35,212 nucleotides of DNA from Mariniphaga sediminis (GTDB lineage: Bacteria; Bacteroidota; Bacteroidia; Bacteroidales; Prolixibacteraceae): assembly GCF_003573545.1 (NCBI RefSeq), contig NZ_QWET01000032.1:1-35212 (forward strand), read 5' to 3'. Both the position numbers and the translations under genes were made by a program. The notes beneath the pieces were generated by a model that searched no databases, had not been told where the DNA came from, and was given only the letters and a program-made list of their open reading frames with translations. This document shows, piece by piece, positions 17,141-25,240 of the stretch (within the stretch, counting starts at the first letter, position 1; each line of letters starts with the position of its first letter).

Positions 17141-18208
17141 CTAATTTTTTTCAATCCAATGTGCAATCCAGTCGCCTACCTGTGACGTTTTATAGGCCTG
17201 TCCGGAAGCAATGTCTTCTGTTACAAAACCTTCGGCCAAAGAAGCTGCGACGGCATCCCGAATGGTTTTTCCCGCTTCCGGTAGATTCAGGGAGTACTCA
17301 AACATCATGGCAGCGGAAAGGATGGTCGCAATGGGATTGGCAATGTCTTTCCCGGCGGCCTGTGGATAGGAACCATGAATGGGTTCGAATACCGAGGTGT
17401 GGATTCCAATAGAAGCGGACGGCAATAAACCGAGCGATCCTGTAATTACGCTGGCTTCGTCGGTGAGGATATCGCCGAACATGTTTTCGGTAACTACTAC
17501 GTCGAACTTTTTGGGCCACTGAATAATTTGCATTGCTGCGTTATCAACAAGCATGTGATCCACCTCAATGTCCGGGTAGTCTTTCTCCATTTCCTGGATT
17601 GTTTCCCTCCACAATCGCGATGTGGCCAGCACATTTGCTTTATCAATTGCAGTGAGTTTTTTCCTGCGCTTTGCTGCAAAACTAAAAGCAAGTTTGGCTA
17701 CGCGTTCAATTTCTTCTTTTGAATAGACATTGGTATCAAAGGCTTTTGTTCCGTTTTCGGTTCGGCCCCTTAATTCACCATAGTAAATTCCCCCTGTTAA
17801 TTCACGAATAATCATAAAGTCAGCGCCTTCAATCAATTCTGGCCTTAACGGAGATTTATTGATTAATGACTCAAATGTACTTACCGGCCTTATATTGGCA
17901 TACAGTTGCAGTTTTTTACGCATCTCCAGCAAGCCCTGTTCGGGCCGTACTTTTGCTGCAGGGTTATTGTCATATTTTGGGTCGCCAATGGCTCCAAACA
18001 ATACTGCATCAGAGTTCAGACAAATATTGTGTGTCTCTTCCGGATATGGGTCACCGACCTTATCAATTGCTGCGGCACCAACAATCCCAAACTCAAAACT
18101 AAATTGGTGATTAAACTTATTACCGATGGCATGAATAACTTTCTCTGCCTGTTCAACTATTTCCGGGCCAATTCCGTCGCCCGGTAATTTTGCAATTTTA
18201 AATTTCAT
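17141..18208 (-). CDS. leuB: 3-Isopropylmalate dehydrogenase
   Basis: This NAD-dependent decarboxylating dehydrogenase of leucine synthesis converts 3-isopropylmalate to 2-oxoisocaproate. Its 355 residues are of normal length. The IPMDH-specific signature [13 protein letters not shown] is present, along with the catalytic lysine region [16 protein letters not shown], the metal-binding GDILTDEAS, and the NAD-binding [18 protein letters not shown]. It is the last gene of the operon, 14 nt after leuB2, and is followed by the bidirectional terminator. The RELTGG motif, where the paralogue has RENTGG, marks this copy as the genuine isopropylmalate enzyme. Confidence 0.95.
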   Translation of the reverse strand: MKFKIAKLPGDGIGPEIVEQAEKVIHAIGNKFNHQFSFEFGIVGAAAIDKVGDPYPEETHNICLNSDAVLFGAIGDPKYDNNPAAKVRPEQGLLEMRKKLQLYANIRPVSTFESLINKSPLRPELIEGADFMIIRELTGGIYYGELRGRTENGTKAFDTNVYSKEEIERVAKLAFSFAAKRRKKLTAIDKANVLATSRLWRETIQEMEKDYPDIEVDHMLVDNAAMQIIQWPKKFDVVVTENMFGDILTDEASVITGSLGLLPSASIGIHTSVFEPIHGSYPQAAGKDIANPIATILSAAMMFEYSLNLPEAGKTIRDAVAASLAEGFVTEDIASGQAYKTSQVGDWIAHWIEKN

Positions 18209-18222
18209 TTTAACATTAATAA

Positions 18223-19284
18223 TTATACTCTTTCTGCTACTAAATCTCCTACTTCCGTGGTGGAGTACCCCATTCTTCCGGCTCCCATATCTTTCAGTTT
18301 ATTGGCCGTTACATCCATTATCGCTGCTTCAATCGCAAGGGCTGCTTCTTCTTCTCCCAAATGATCAAGCATCATCGCACCAGATGCAATAGCTGCCAGC
18401 GGATTGATAACATTTTTGCCTGTATATTTCGGAGCAGAACCTCCGATGGGCTCAAACATGGATACACCTTCCGGATTAATATTTCCTCCGGCGGCAATAC
18501 CCATACCACCTTGCGTAATAGCACCAAGGTCTGTTATTATGTCTCCAAACATATTGCCTGTTACAATAACATCAAACCATTCCGGGTTTTTAACCATCCA
18601 CATACATGTGGCATCCACATGGTAATAATCACGGTTTATTTCCGGGTAATCCTTTGCGCCAAGTTCATGGAAAGCTCTTTCCCATAAATCATAGACATAC
18701 GTTAATACATTCGTTTTACCGCAAAGAGCCAGGGTATTTTTTCTATTGCGTTTTTTGGTGTAGTCAAAAGCAAATTTCAAACACCTTTCAACCTGTTTGC
18801 GGTTGTAAACCATACTTTGTATGGCTACTTCATCCGGAGTCCCTTTCATGGTAAAACCTCCGGTACCGGTATATAAACCACCGGTATTTTCGCGTACCAC
18901 TACATAGTCAATATGTTCTGGTCCCTTATCTTTCAGGGGGGTTGGAACTCCCGGGTAGAGTTTTACAGGCCGTAAATTGATGTACTGATCAAGCTCGAAA
19001 CGAAGTCTGAGTAGAATGCCTTTTTCAAGAATACCTGGTTTTACGTCAGGATGGCCAATGGCGCCAAGAAAAATGGAATCGAATTTACTCAACTGGTCTG
19101 ATGCTGTATCGGGAAGTACCTCTCCCGTTCTCAGGTAGCGGTCGCCACCAAAATCAAACTCTTCATAATTTAATTTGAACCCAAATTTTTGGGCGGCTGC
19201 TGATAAAACTTTTTTTCCTTCAATAACTACTTCCGGTCCTGTTCCATCGCCAGGTAGTACTGCAATGTTGTATGATTTGCTCAT
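18223..19284 (-). CDS. Second isopropylmalate dehydrogenase-like enzyme, probably 3-methylmalate dehydrogenase
   Basis: This 353-residue member of the isocitrate/isopropylmalate dehydrogenase family is clearly distinct from the LeuB beside it. It has PGDGTGPEV at the N-terminus, [22 protein letters not shown], and [15 protein letters not shown] where LeuB has RELTGG. It also has [23 protein letters not shown] and [18 protein letters not shown]. The FDQYVNIRPV and RENT features are those of D-malate/tartrate dehydrogenases and of archaeal LeuB that accept methylmalate. Because it lies between the citramalate synthase gene and leuB, the best inference is oxidation of erythro-3-methylmalate to 2-oxobutyrate. 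The alternatives are D-malate dehydrogenase or a redundant IPMDH. Confidence 0.75.
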   Translation of the reverse strand: MSKSYNIAVLPGDGTGPEVVIEGKKVLSAAAQKFGFKLNYEEFDFGGDRYLRTGEVLPDTASDQLSKFDSIFLGAIGHPDVKPGILEKGILLRLRFELDQYINLRPVKLYPGVPTPLKDKGPEHIDYVVVRENTGGLYTGTGGFTMKGTPDEVAIQSMVYNRKQVERCLKFAFDYTKKRNRKNTLALCGKTNVLTYVYDLWERAFHELGAKDYPEINRDYYHVDATCMWMVKNPEWFDVIVTGNMFGDIITDLGAITQGGMGIAAGGNINPEGVSMFEPIGGSAPKYTGKNVINPLAAIASGAMMLDHLGEEEAALAIEAAIMDVTANKLKDMGAGRMGYSTTEVGDLVAERV

Positions 19285-19415
19285 TGATTATAAGATTTAA
19301 TTTGATATTTGAATTTTTTCTTGAGTCGCAATGATAACATAAATAATTTATATTCAACTATTAGACCTTGATTTTTCTGAATATTAAACATCCGTACAAT
19401 TTTACATTTTCATTT

Positions 19416-19438
19416 AGTCTTTGCATTTGCAAAAGACT
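19416..19438. repeat. Intergenic hairpin between cimA and leuB2
   Basis: An almost perfect inverted repeat (agtctttgca paired with tgcaaaagact with one bulged base) has a minimal loop, within the 175-nt gap after cimA. No T-run follows on the minus strand, so it is not a standard terminator. It may be an RNA-processing or stability element, or mark partial uncoupling of the last two genes. Confidence 0.4.
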
Positions 19439-19459
19439 GAACCGGGGGAAGTTTTTTTA

Positions 19460-21043
19460 CTAGGTGATACTATTCAGAATTTTGTCCAGTAATCCGGGTT
19501 TGAATTCATTTTCAATAATATTCAACATCCTGATGGTAGCTTTTATCGCAGCAGAATTTTGATCCGGATCAAGGCCTTTGGTTTTAAATTCCCGCTTATT
19601 TTTCCAGGTAATCACTGTTTCAACCAAGGCATCTGTTTTTCCGCCAGGCGGAATGGTTACCACGTAATCCACCAGTTTGGGAAAGGATTTACCCAGGCGT
19701 TTGTAAACTTTTCTCAATGCTTTTACAAAGGCATCGTACTGGCCATCCCCGTCGCTGATTTCTTCGTACAGCTTCCCTTCTATTTCAAGGCTTATGTTAG
19801 CTACCGGGCGCAATCCCATTGTGTGGGTTACAGAATAGTTGACTACCCTGATTTTCTGCTCGATGAGGTCGTTTTCCATCACATCTGCAACAATGTATGG
19901 CAGTTCGTCAGAAGTTACCGTTTCCTTTTTGTCTCCCAGTTCAATGATCCGTTGGGTTACTTTTTTTAATGACTCGGCGTCGAGTTCAATTCCCAGATCC
20001 TCCAGATTCTTTTTGATATTGGCTTTGCCCGATGTTTTTCCCAGGGCATATTGCCTTATTCTTCCGAACCGTTCAGGAAGGAGATCATTAAAATAGAGGT
20101 TGTTTTTATTGTCGCCATCAGCATGAATTCCACTACACTGTGTAAAAACAAATTCACCAACGAGTGGTTTGTTGGTAGGAATGCGAATACCTGAAAACGA
20201 TTCTACCAGTTTCGACACTTTGTTTAACTGGGTTTCATTAACATTGGTTTTCATTTTCAGGTGATCCTTAATGGTGGCAATCACACTCGAAAGCGGTGCG
20301 TTACCAGCCCGTTCTCCCAGTCCGTTTACCGTAGTGTGCACACATCTGATACCGGCTTTAATCGCATGGAAAACGTTCGCTATGGCCAGATCATAGTCGT
20401 TGTGGGCATGGAAATCAAATTTAACCCCAGGGTATGTTTCAGTCATCTCCCTGCAAAAGTCATACGTTTCGTCCGGGTCAAGAATCCCCAGCGTATCGGG
20501 AAGCATAATTCGATCTACCTTTTCTTTGCTGAGATTGGAGATCATAAAATGGACATACTCTTTTGAACTCCGCATGCCGTTCGACCAATCTTCCAGGTAA
20601 ACATTTACCCTGATTCCCATTTCTGTGGCATTGGCAATTACTTTCTTTATGTCGGCAAGATGTTGTTCGGGCGTTTTTCTCAATTGTCCGGTTACATGTT
20701 TCAGTGAACCTTTACAAAGAAGGTTAACCACTTTTCCTCCGGCATCCGCAATCCACTGCAATGAGATTTTGTCGTCAACAAAACCGAGGATTTCCACCTT
20801 GTCGAGATGCCCTTTTTCTTCTGCCCAACGCAGTACCCGCTGTGCTCCTTTAAATTCACCTTCCGACACCCGCGCCGAAGCGATTTCGATACGATCTACA
20901 CGAACATCTTCCAGCAGCACTTTGACCACACTTAGTTTTTCGCCCTCTTTGAACGAAACTCCGGTAGTTTGTTCCCCGTCGCGCAGTGTGGTGTCCATTA
21001 TGGTGAGGCGTTCCCCTTCAATTTCAACTGTTTTACCTGTCAT
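19460..21043 (-). CDS. cimA: (R)-citramalate synthase, Leptospira type
   Basis: The enzyme condenses pyruvate and acetyl-CoA to (R)-citramalate, the first step of a threonine-independent isoleucine route. The 527 residues carry the TIM-barrel signature [14 protein letters not shown], then VDRIEIASARVSEGE, a VYLEDWSNGMRSS stretch, the metal motif DFHAHNDYD, and NGLGERAGNAPL. A C-terminal LeuA/CimA regulatory domain runs from about residue 385 to about 500. As recalled, Leptospira interrogans citramalate synthase has the same ASARVS, YLEDWSNG and HADGD blocks, whereas true LeuA has [10 protein letters not shown], as in the leuA at the head of this operon. The ATG at 21043 is chosen because the longer frame needs TTG and the N-terminal length then fits the family. 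Confidence 0.85.
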   Translation of the reverse strand: MTGKTVEIEGERLTIMDTTLRDGEQTTGVSFKEGEKLSVVKVLLEDVRVDRIEIASARVSEGEFKGAQRVLRWAEEKGHLDKVEILGFVDDKISLQWIADAGGKVVNLLCKGSLKHVTGQLRKTPEQHLADIKKVIANATEMGIRVNVYLEDWSNGMRSSKEYVHFMISNLSKEKVDRIMLPDTLGILDPDETYDFCREMTETYPGVKFDFHAHNDYDLAIANVFHAIKAGIRCVHTTVNGLGERAGNAPLSSVIATIKDHLKMKTNVNETQLNKVSKLVESFSGIRIPTNKPLVGEFVFTQCSGIHADGDNKNNLYFNDLLPERFGRIRQYALGKTSGKANIKKNLEDLGIELDAESLKKVTQRIIELGDKKETVTSDELPYIVADVMENDLIEQKIRVVNYSVTHTMGLRPVANISLEIEGKLYEEISDGDGQYDAFVKALRKVYKRLGKSFPKLVDYVVTIPPGGKTDALVETVITWKNKREFKTKGLDPDQNSAAIKATIRMLNIIENEFKPGLLDKILNSIT

Positions 21044-21089
21044 CTTTCCCTTTTTATAGCCAAATAAATACCATTTTTCCAATAACGGA

Positions 21090-21126
21090 CTTCCTCTTCA
21101 TTGGTTTCTGCCAACAGAAGAGGAAG
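21090..21126. repeat. Strong hairpin between leuD and cimA
   Basis: A perfect 10-bp stem (cttcctcttc at 21090-21099 with gaagaggaag at 21117-21126) encloses a further ttgg/ccaa pairing (21101-21104 with 21111-21114). It is placed in the 110-nt gap before cimA. No U-run follows on the minus strand. It could be a site of RNA processing or differential stability between the leucine part and the citramalate part of the transcript. Confidence 0.55.
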
Positions 21127-21153
21127 CCATAACTGCCCGGTCAGACCGCGTCT

Positions 21154-21744
21154 TTATCTTTTTTCTTCAAATATTCCAATTTCATCTTTCATTGCAACCA
21201 GGTAATCGATGTCGTCAAGTCCGTCTTTCAGGCAATGTTTTTTATACGGATTAATTTCAAACTCTACTGATTCACCTGTTTCCAAAATTGTAAATGTCTG
21301 TTTCTCCAGATCCGCTTCAAATGCAGTATCGGGATTTTTTTCTATTGCATTGAAAATTTTTTGAAGGAATTCCGGAGGAACAACAACTGGAAGCAGGCCG
21401 TTGTTCAATGCATTATTTTTAAAAATATCAGCAAAAAAACTGGAAACGACTACCCTGAATCCGTAATCATAAATAGCCCATGCAGCGTGCTCGCGGCTTG
21501 AACCGCTCCCGAAATTTTTCCCCCCTACCAGTATTTTTCCGGAGTAGTTTGAATTATTCAGCGGAAAATCGGCTTTCGGACTGCCATCTTTGTTGTATCG
21601 CCAGTCGCGAAACAGGTTATCGCCAAAACCTTTCCGCTCCACTGCTTTTAAAAAGCGGGCAGGAATAATTTGGTCGGTATCCACGTTTTCTACCGCTAAC
21701 GGTACTGCCGGCGAAGTTATTGTTGAAAATTTATCGTATGCCAT
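21154..21744 (-). CDS. leuD: 3-Isopropylmalate dehydratase small subunit
   Basis: This 196-residue swivelling subunit of isopropylmalate isomerase forms the active enzyme with LeuC. The signature [21 protein letters not shown] is complete, preceded by [14 protein letters not shown] near the N-terminus. Its length fits the bacterial LeuD family. The gene lies 76 nt after leuC and 110 nt before cimA on the minus strand. Isomerases of this family convert both 2-isopropylmalate and citramalate, so one LeuCD pair could serve both branches of this operon; that dual use is inferred from gene content. Confidence 0.96.
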   Translation of the reverse strand: MAYDKFSTITSPAVPLAVENVDTDQIIPARFLKAVERKGFGDNLFRDWRYNKDGSPKADFPLNNSNYSGKILVGGKNFGSGSSREHAAWAIYDYGFRVVVSSFFADIFKNNALNNGLLPVVVPPEFLQKIFNAIEKNPDTAFEADLEKQTFTILETGESVEFEINPYKKHCLKDGLDDIDYLVAMKDEIGIFEEKR

Positions 21745-21820
21745 GTTACTATATTTTATTCAGAATATTTAATGAAACACCGACATGTTTTTTAGTTTCT
21801 GTCAGGTGTAAAAATAAAAA

Positions 21821-23221
21821 TTACAACAGTTCTCTCGGGTCGGTAATTACGCCGGTTATTGCAGCTGCCGCTGCTGTAATCGGACTGGCAAGCATGGTGC
21901 GCGCACCGGGTCCCTGGCGGCCCTCGAAATTCCGGTTCGAAGTGGAAACTGCATATTTCCCTTCAGGTATTTTATCATCGTTCATTGCCAGACAGGCAGA
22001 ACACCCGGGTTGTCTGAGTTGAAAACCGGCTTCTTCCAGGATTTTATCCAATCCTTCGGCGCGTATTTGTTTTTCTACCCGTTGTGACCCCGGAACCAGC
22101 CAGGCCGTAACATCCGATGCCTTTTTTCTTCCTTTTACAAAATCGGCAAATGTTCTGAAATCTTCAATCCGTCCGTTGGTACAGCTTCCGATGAAAACGT
22201 AATCCACTTTTTTTCCCAGCATGGCTTCTCCTTCGTGATATCCCATGTACTGAAGAGACTTGAGGAATGTATTTTTGTCCGATCCTTCCATGCCTGTTGT
22301 GACAGGGATATTTTGCGTAATTCCCATTCCCATCCCCGGGTTGGTACCATAGGTAATCATCGGCTCAATGTCGTCAGCTTCGAATGTATATTCGGTATCG
22401 AATACAGCCCCTTCGTCGCTTTTCAGCTCACGCCAGGCTGCCACTGATTTTTCCCATTCTCCGTCCTTCGGAGCAAATTCGCGGCCTTTGATATAATCGA
22501 AGGTGGTTTCGTCGGGGGCAATCATTCCTCCGCGTGCACCGCTTTCAATACTCAGGTTACAGAGGGTCATGCGGCCTTCCATACTTAAATTTGTAATGGC
22601 CGAACCGGCATATTCAATAAAATGGCCGGTACCCCCACTGGTGGAAATTTTCGAAATAATGTACAAGGCGATGTCTTTGGCAGTTACACCCTTTTTCAGC
22701 TGTCCGTTCACCGTTATCCGCATTTTTTTTGGTTTGGGCTGCATAATACTTTGGCTGGCCAGCACCATTTCCACTTCGCTGGTGCCGATACCAAAAGCAA
22801 TGGCGCCAAATGCCCCGTGAGTTGAGGTGTGACTGTCACCACAAACAATGGTCATCCCCGGTTGTGTCAATCCCATTTCCGGTCCGATGATATGCACAAT
22901 ACCATGCCCTTCACTCTGGAGGTCGTGGTATGTAATCCCGTGTTCCGCACAATTTTTTTTCAGCATTTCCACCTGGTTTCTGGATAACTCATCCATGATG
23001 GTGAGGTGCTGGTTTTCGGTAGGTACATTATGATCGGGGGTGGCAGTGGTTCTATCGGGCCTGAAAACTTTCAATCCCCGGGTTTTCAGTCCGAGAAAAG
23101 CAACAGGACTGGTCACTTCATGAATAAAATGTCGATCGATGTACAATACATTGGGGCCACCTTCCACTTTCTTTACTACGTGGGCGTCCCAGATCTTGTC
23201 AAATAATGTTTTTGCTTCCAT
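21821..23221 (-). CDS. leuC: 3-Isopropylmalate dehydratase large subunit
   Basis: This 466-residue aconitase-fold subunit binds the catalytic [4Fe-4S] cluster. The three cluster cysteines are visible in FIGSCTNGR and in [34 protein letters not shown] and a final [11 protein letters not shown] are also family hallmarks. It isomerises 2-isopropylmalate to 3-isopropylmalate together with LeuD and can be expected to handle citramalate as well. The gene follows leuA by 33 nt on the same strand. Confidence 0.97.
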   Translation of the reverse strand: MEAKTLFDKIWDAHVVKKVEGGPNVLYIDRHFIHEVTSPVAFLGLKTRGLKVFRPDRTTATPDHNVPTENQHLTIMDELSRNQVEMLKKNCAEHGITYHDLQSEGHGIVHIIGPEMGLTQPGMTIVCGDSHTSTHGAFGAIAFGIGTSEVEMVLASQSIMQPKPKKMRITVNGQLKKGVTAKDIALYIISKISTSGGTGHFIEYAGSAITNLSMEGRMTLCNLSIESGARGGMIAPDETTFDYIKGREFAPKDGEWEKSVAAWRELKSDEGAVFDTEYTFEADDIEPMITYGTNPGMGMGITQNIPVTTGMEGSDKNTFLKSLQYMGYHEGEAMLGKKVDYVFIGSCTNGRIEDFRTFADFVKGRKKASDVTAWLVPGSQRVEKQIRAEGLDKILEEAGFQLRQPGCSACLAMNDDKIPEGKYAVSTSNRNFEGRQGPGARTMLASPITAAAAAITGVITDPRELL

Positions 23222-23254
23222 TAATATTAACTCTGTTTATGCGTTTTTCTAATT

Positions 23255-24769
23255 TTAAACTGCCTCGTGTACAACAGGTAATTTGTTTATTGCATCAAGG
23301 AAAGCTTCCACCGAAGCGGTTACAATATCGGTGTGGGCTCCAAATCCGTGGAAAATTGAATCGTTGTAATCAATCTGCATGTGCACTTTACCGATATCGT
23401 CGCTGCCACGGGTAATGGCCTGAACAAGAAATTCTTCGATTGTCACCTGGCGATGAATGATTTGCTTCACCGCTTTGATGGCAGCATCTACCGGGCCGTT
23501 ACCGGAAGAAGAAGCTTCAAAGCTTTCACCGGCAATGTTAAGCTTAACAATGGCCATCGGCGTAAGGCTTTTGCCCGTAACAACCTGCAGGAAGTCAAGC
23601 TTAATGCGGTGTTCCTGACGGGTGGCGTCGCCTACCAGTAAAGCGATATCGTCGTCGCGAATGTCTTTTTTCTTATCCGCCAGTTTCAGAAACTGTTCGT
23701 AAACTTCTTCCAGTTTTTCCTTTGTAAGTTCAAACCCCATTATTTCCAGCCGGTGTTTGAGCGCTGCACGACCGCTGCGTGCGGTAAGCAATATGGATGA
23801 TTCATTGATGCCTACGTCGGCAGGATCCATAATCTCATAGTTTTCGCGGAATTTCAATACGCCATCCTGATGGATACCCGAAGAGTGGGCAAAAGCATTG
23901 CGTCCCACTACTGCTTTGTTCGGCTGCACCGGCATGTTCATCAATGTAGAAACCAGCCTGCTGGTGTGGTAAATGTTTTTTGTGTTCACACCGGTTTCAA
24001 TTCCCAGTACCTGGTACCTGCTTTTCAGTATCATCACTACTTCTTCCAGCGAAGTGTTCCCGGCCCTTTCCCCAATACCGTTAATGGTTACTTCGGCCTG
24101 TCGTGCCCCGTTCATAATACCCGAAATGGTATTGGCTGTGGCCATCCCCAGGTCGTTGTGGCAATGGGTGGAGATTACGGCCTTGTGAACACCATTTACA
24201 TTTTCGACAAGGTATTTGATTTTTTCACCAAATTCATGGGGGAGGCAGTACCCGGTTGTGTCGGGAATATTTACCACTGTGGCGCCGGCTTTAATTACCG
24301 CTTCGACTACCTTTGCAAGGTATTCGTTTTCTGTGCGGCCTGCATCTTCGGCATAGAATTCCACATCTTCCACATATTTTTTTGCATATTTTACCGCTTC
24401 CACAGCCCGTTCGAGAATGGCATCAGGGGTTGAATTTAGCTTGTGGTGGATATGGAAATAGGAAGTACCGATTCCTGTGTGGATGCGCCCCTTTTTCGCG
24501 TATTTTAGCGACTCTGCAGCTACATCAATATCTTTTTGTACGGCGCGGGTAAGAGCGCAAATTGTCGGCCACGTTACCGCTTTGGAAATCTCGACCACCG
24601 ATTCAAAATCGCCCGGGCTTGAAATTGGAAACCCGGCTTCGATAATGTCAACACCCAGTTCCTGTAATGCCTTGGCCACCTCGATTTTTTCGACTGTGTT
24701 CAACTGGCATCCCGGTACCTGCTCGCCATCGCGCAGGGTAGTGTCAAAAATGAAAAGCCTGTCACTCAT
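23255..24769 (-). CDS. leuA: 2-Isopropylmalate synthase
   Basis: The enzyme condenses 2-oxoisovalerate with acetyl-CoA, the first committed step of leucine synthesis. The 504 residues carry [15 protein letters not shown] near the N-terminus, HIHHKL, the metal motif STHCHNDLG, and [27 protein letters not shown] and a C-terminal LeuA regulatory dimerisation domain (about residues 370-500) follow. The domain's presence implies leucine feedback inhibition. It is the first structural gene of the operon and starts about 35 nt after the attenuator terminator. Confidence 0.96.
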   Translation of the reverse strand: MSDRLFIFDTTLRDGEQVPGCQLNTVEKIEVAKALQELGVDIIEAGFPISSPGDFESVVEISKAVTWPTICALTRAVQKDIDVAAESLKYAKKGRIHTGIGTSYFHIHHKLNSTPDAILERAVEAVKYAKKYVEDVEFYAEDAGRTENEYLAKVVEAVIKAGATVVNIPDTTGYCLPHEFGEKIKYLVENVNGVHKAVISTHCHNDLGMATANTISGIMNGARQAEVTINGIGERAGNTSLEEVVMILKSRYQVLGIETGVNTKNIYHTSRLVSTLMNMPVQPNKAVVGRNAFAHSSGIHQDGVLKFRENYEIMDPADVGINESSILLTARSGRAALKHRLEIMGFELTKEKLEEVYEQFLKLADKKKDIRDDDIALLVGDATRQEHRIKLDFLQVVTGKSLTPMAIVKLNIAGESFEASSSGNGPVDAAIKAVKQIIHRQVTIEEFLVQAITRGSDDIGKVHMQIDYNDSIFHGFGAHTDIVTASVEAFLDAINKLPVVHEAV

Positions 24770-24803
24770 GTTTACTTATTTTTCAGTTGTTAATTCCTTC
24801 CAC

Positions 24804-24878
24804 GAAAAAAGCCATCCCCTTTTTATGAGAATGGCTTAATTCGTTTTTTTCTTATCATTTACAACATACCATTCTCAT
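24804..24878 (-). promoter_or_regulatory. Transcription attenuator of the leu/cim operon (terminator and antiterminator arms)
   Basis: On the minus strand the terminator is AGCCATTCTC (24827-24836) paired with GGGGATGGCT (24810-24819), a 10-bp stem including two G-U pairs, followed by a run of T (24805-24810). Upstream, ATGAGAATGG (24869-24878) overlaps the leader stop codon and is perfectly complementary over 10 nt to CCATTCTCAT (24825-24834), the left arm of the terminator. A ribosome at the leader stop codon would cover the upstream copy and let the terminator form. A ribosome stalled earlier at Leu or Ile codons would leave it free to pair, forming the antiterminator and allowing leuA transcription. 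Confidence 0.85.
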
Positions 24879-24946
24879 TTCTTCTGAATTAGAAGAATAA
24901 TGCCAATAATTAGGCTGAGAAGTGAAATGTTGTTTAGTAAATTCAT
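24875..24946 (-). CDS. leuL: Leu/Ile-rich leader peptide of the leu/cim operon
   Basis: The 23-codon frame starts at an ATG at 24946 and ends at a TGA at 24875-24877. Seven residues are Leu (3, 4, 9, 10, 12, 18, 19) and six are Ile (7, 13, 14, 16, 17, 20), the latter all ATT codons. It ends in Gln-Lys-Lys. The stop codon lies inside the upstream antiterminator segment, as in ribosome-mediated attenuators such as enteric leuL and ilvGMEDA leaders. The mix of Leu and Ile codons matches an operon that carries both the leucine pathway and the citramalate route to isoleucine. It is too short for ordinary gene finding; the call rests on composition and its fit with the hairpins. Confidence 0.85.
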   Translation of the reverse strand: MNLLNNISLLSLIIGIILLIQKK

Positions 24947-24968
24947 TCTTTAAACTTACGATTTGCTG

Positions 24969-25003
24969 CAAATATTAAAATATTTTTTTAAAATGAAAAC
25001 AAA
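24969..25003 (-). promoter_or_regulatory. Candidate promoter of the leu/cim operon
   Basis: On the minus strand AATATTTG (24969-24976) matches TAnnTTTG at seven of eight positions, 23 nt before the leader peptide ATG. A TTTG (25000-25003) lies 23 nt further upstream, longer than the usual 19, so the exact -33 box is uncertain. The rest of the gap between the leader and the mutS2 stop (to 25240) shows no other element. Confidence 0.4.
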
Positions 25004-25240
25004 TAGCCGTTTTTTATTGATGAAATTTAATAAACGGATAAATTTATCCGGTATTTTGTTTTGCTTTGTACACTACCTTAAAATTGAAAAAACCATCCGT
25101 TGTATCCTAACTTACAGGAAGAACCGGATAGCTTTTAAACTTCAGGCAGGGACTTTTTTGCTCTTTTCCCGGAGTTGGTGCATAAAATAAGAAATGTAGC
25201 TTTCTGTCGAATTATATTAGAATAGAACTAAGACGGATGA

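Noticed and set aside
24963-25190. 75-codon plus-strand frame upstream of the leu leader
   Set aside because: Basic, Phe/Lys-rich translation of AT-rich promoter DNA that overlaps the leu promoter region antisense; no product recognised.
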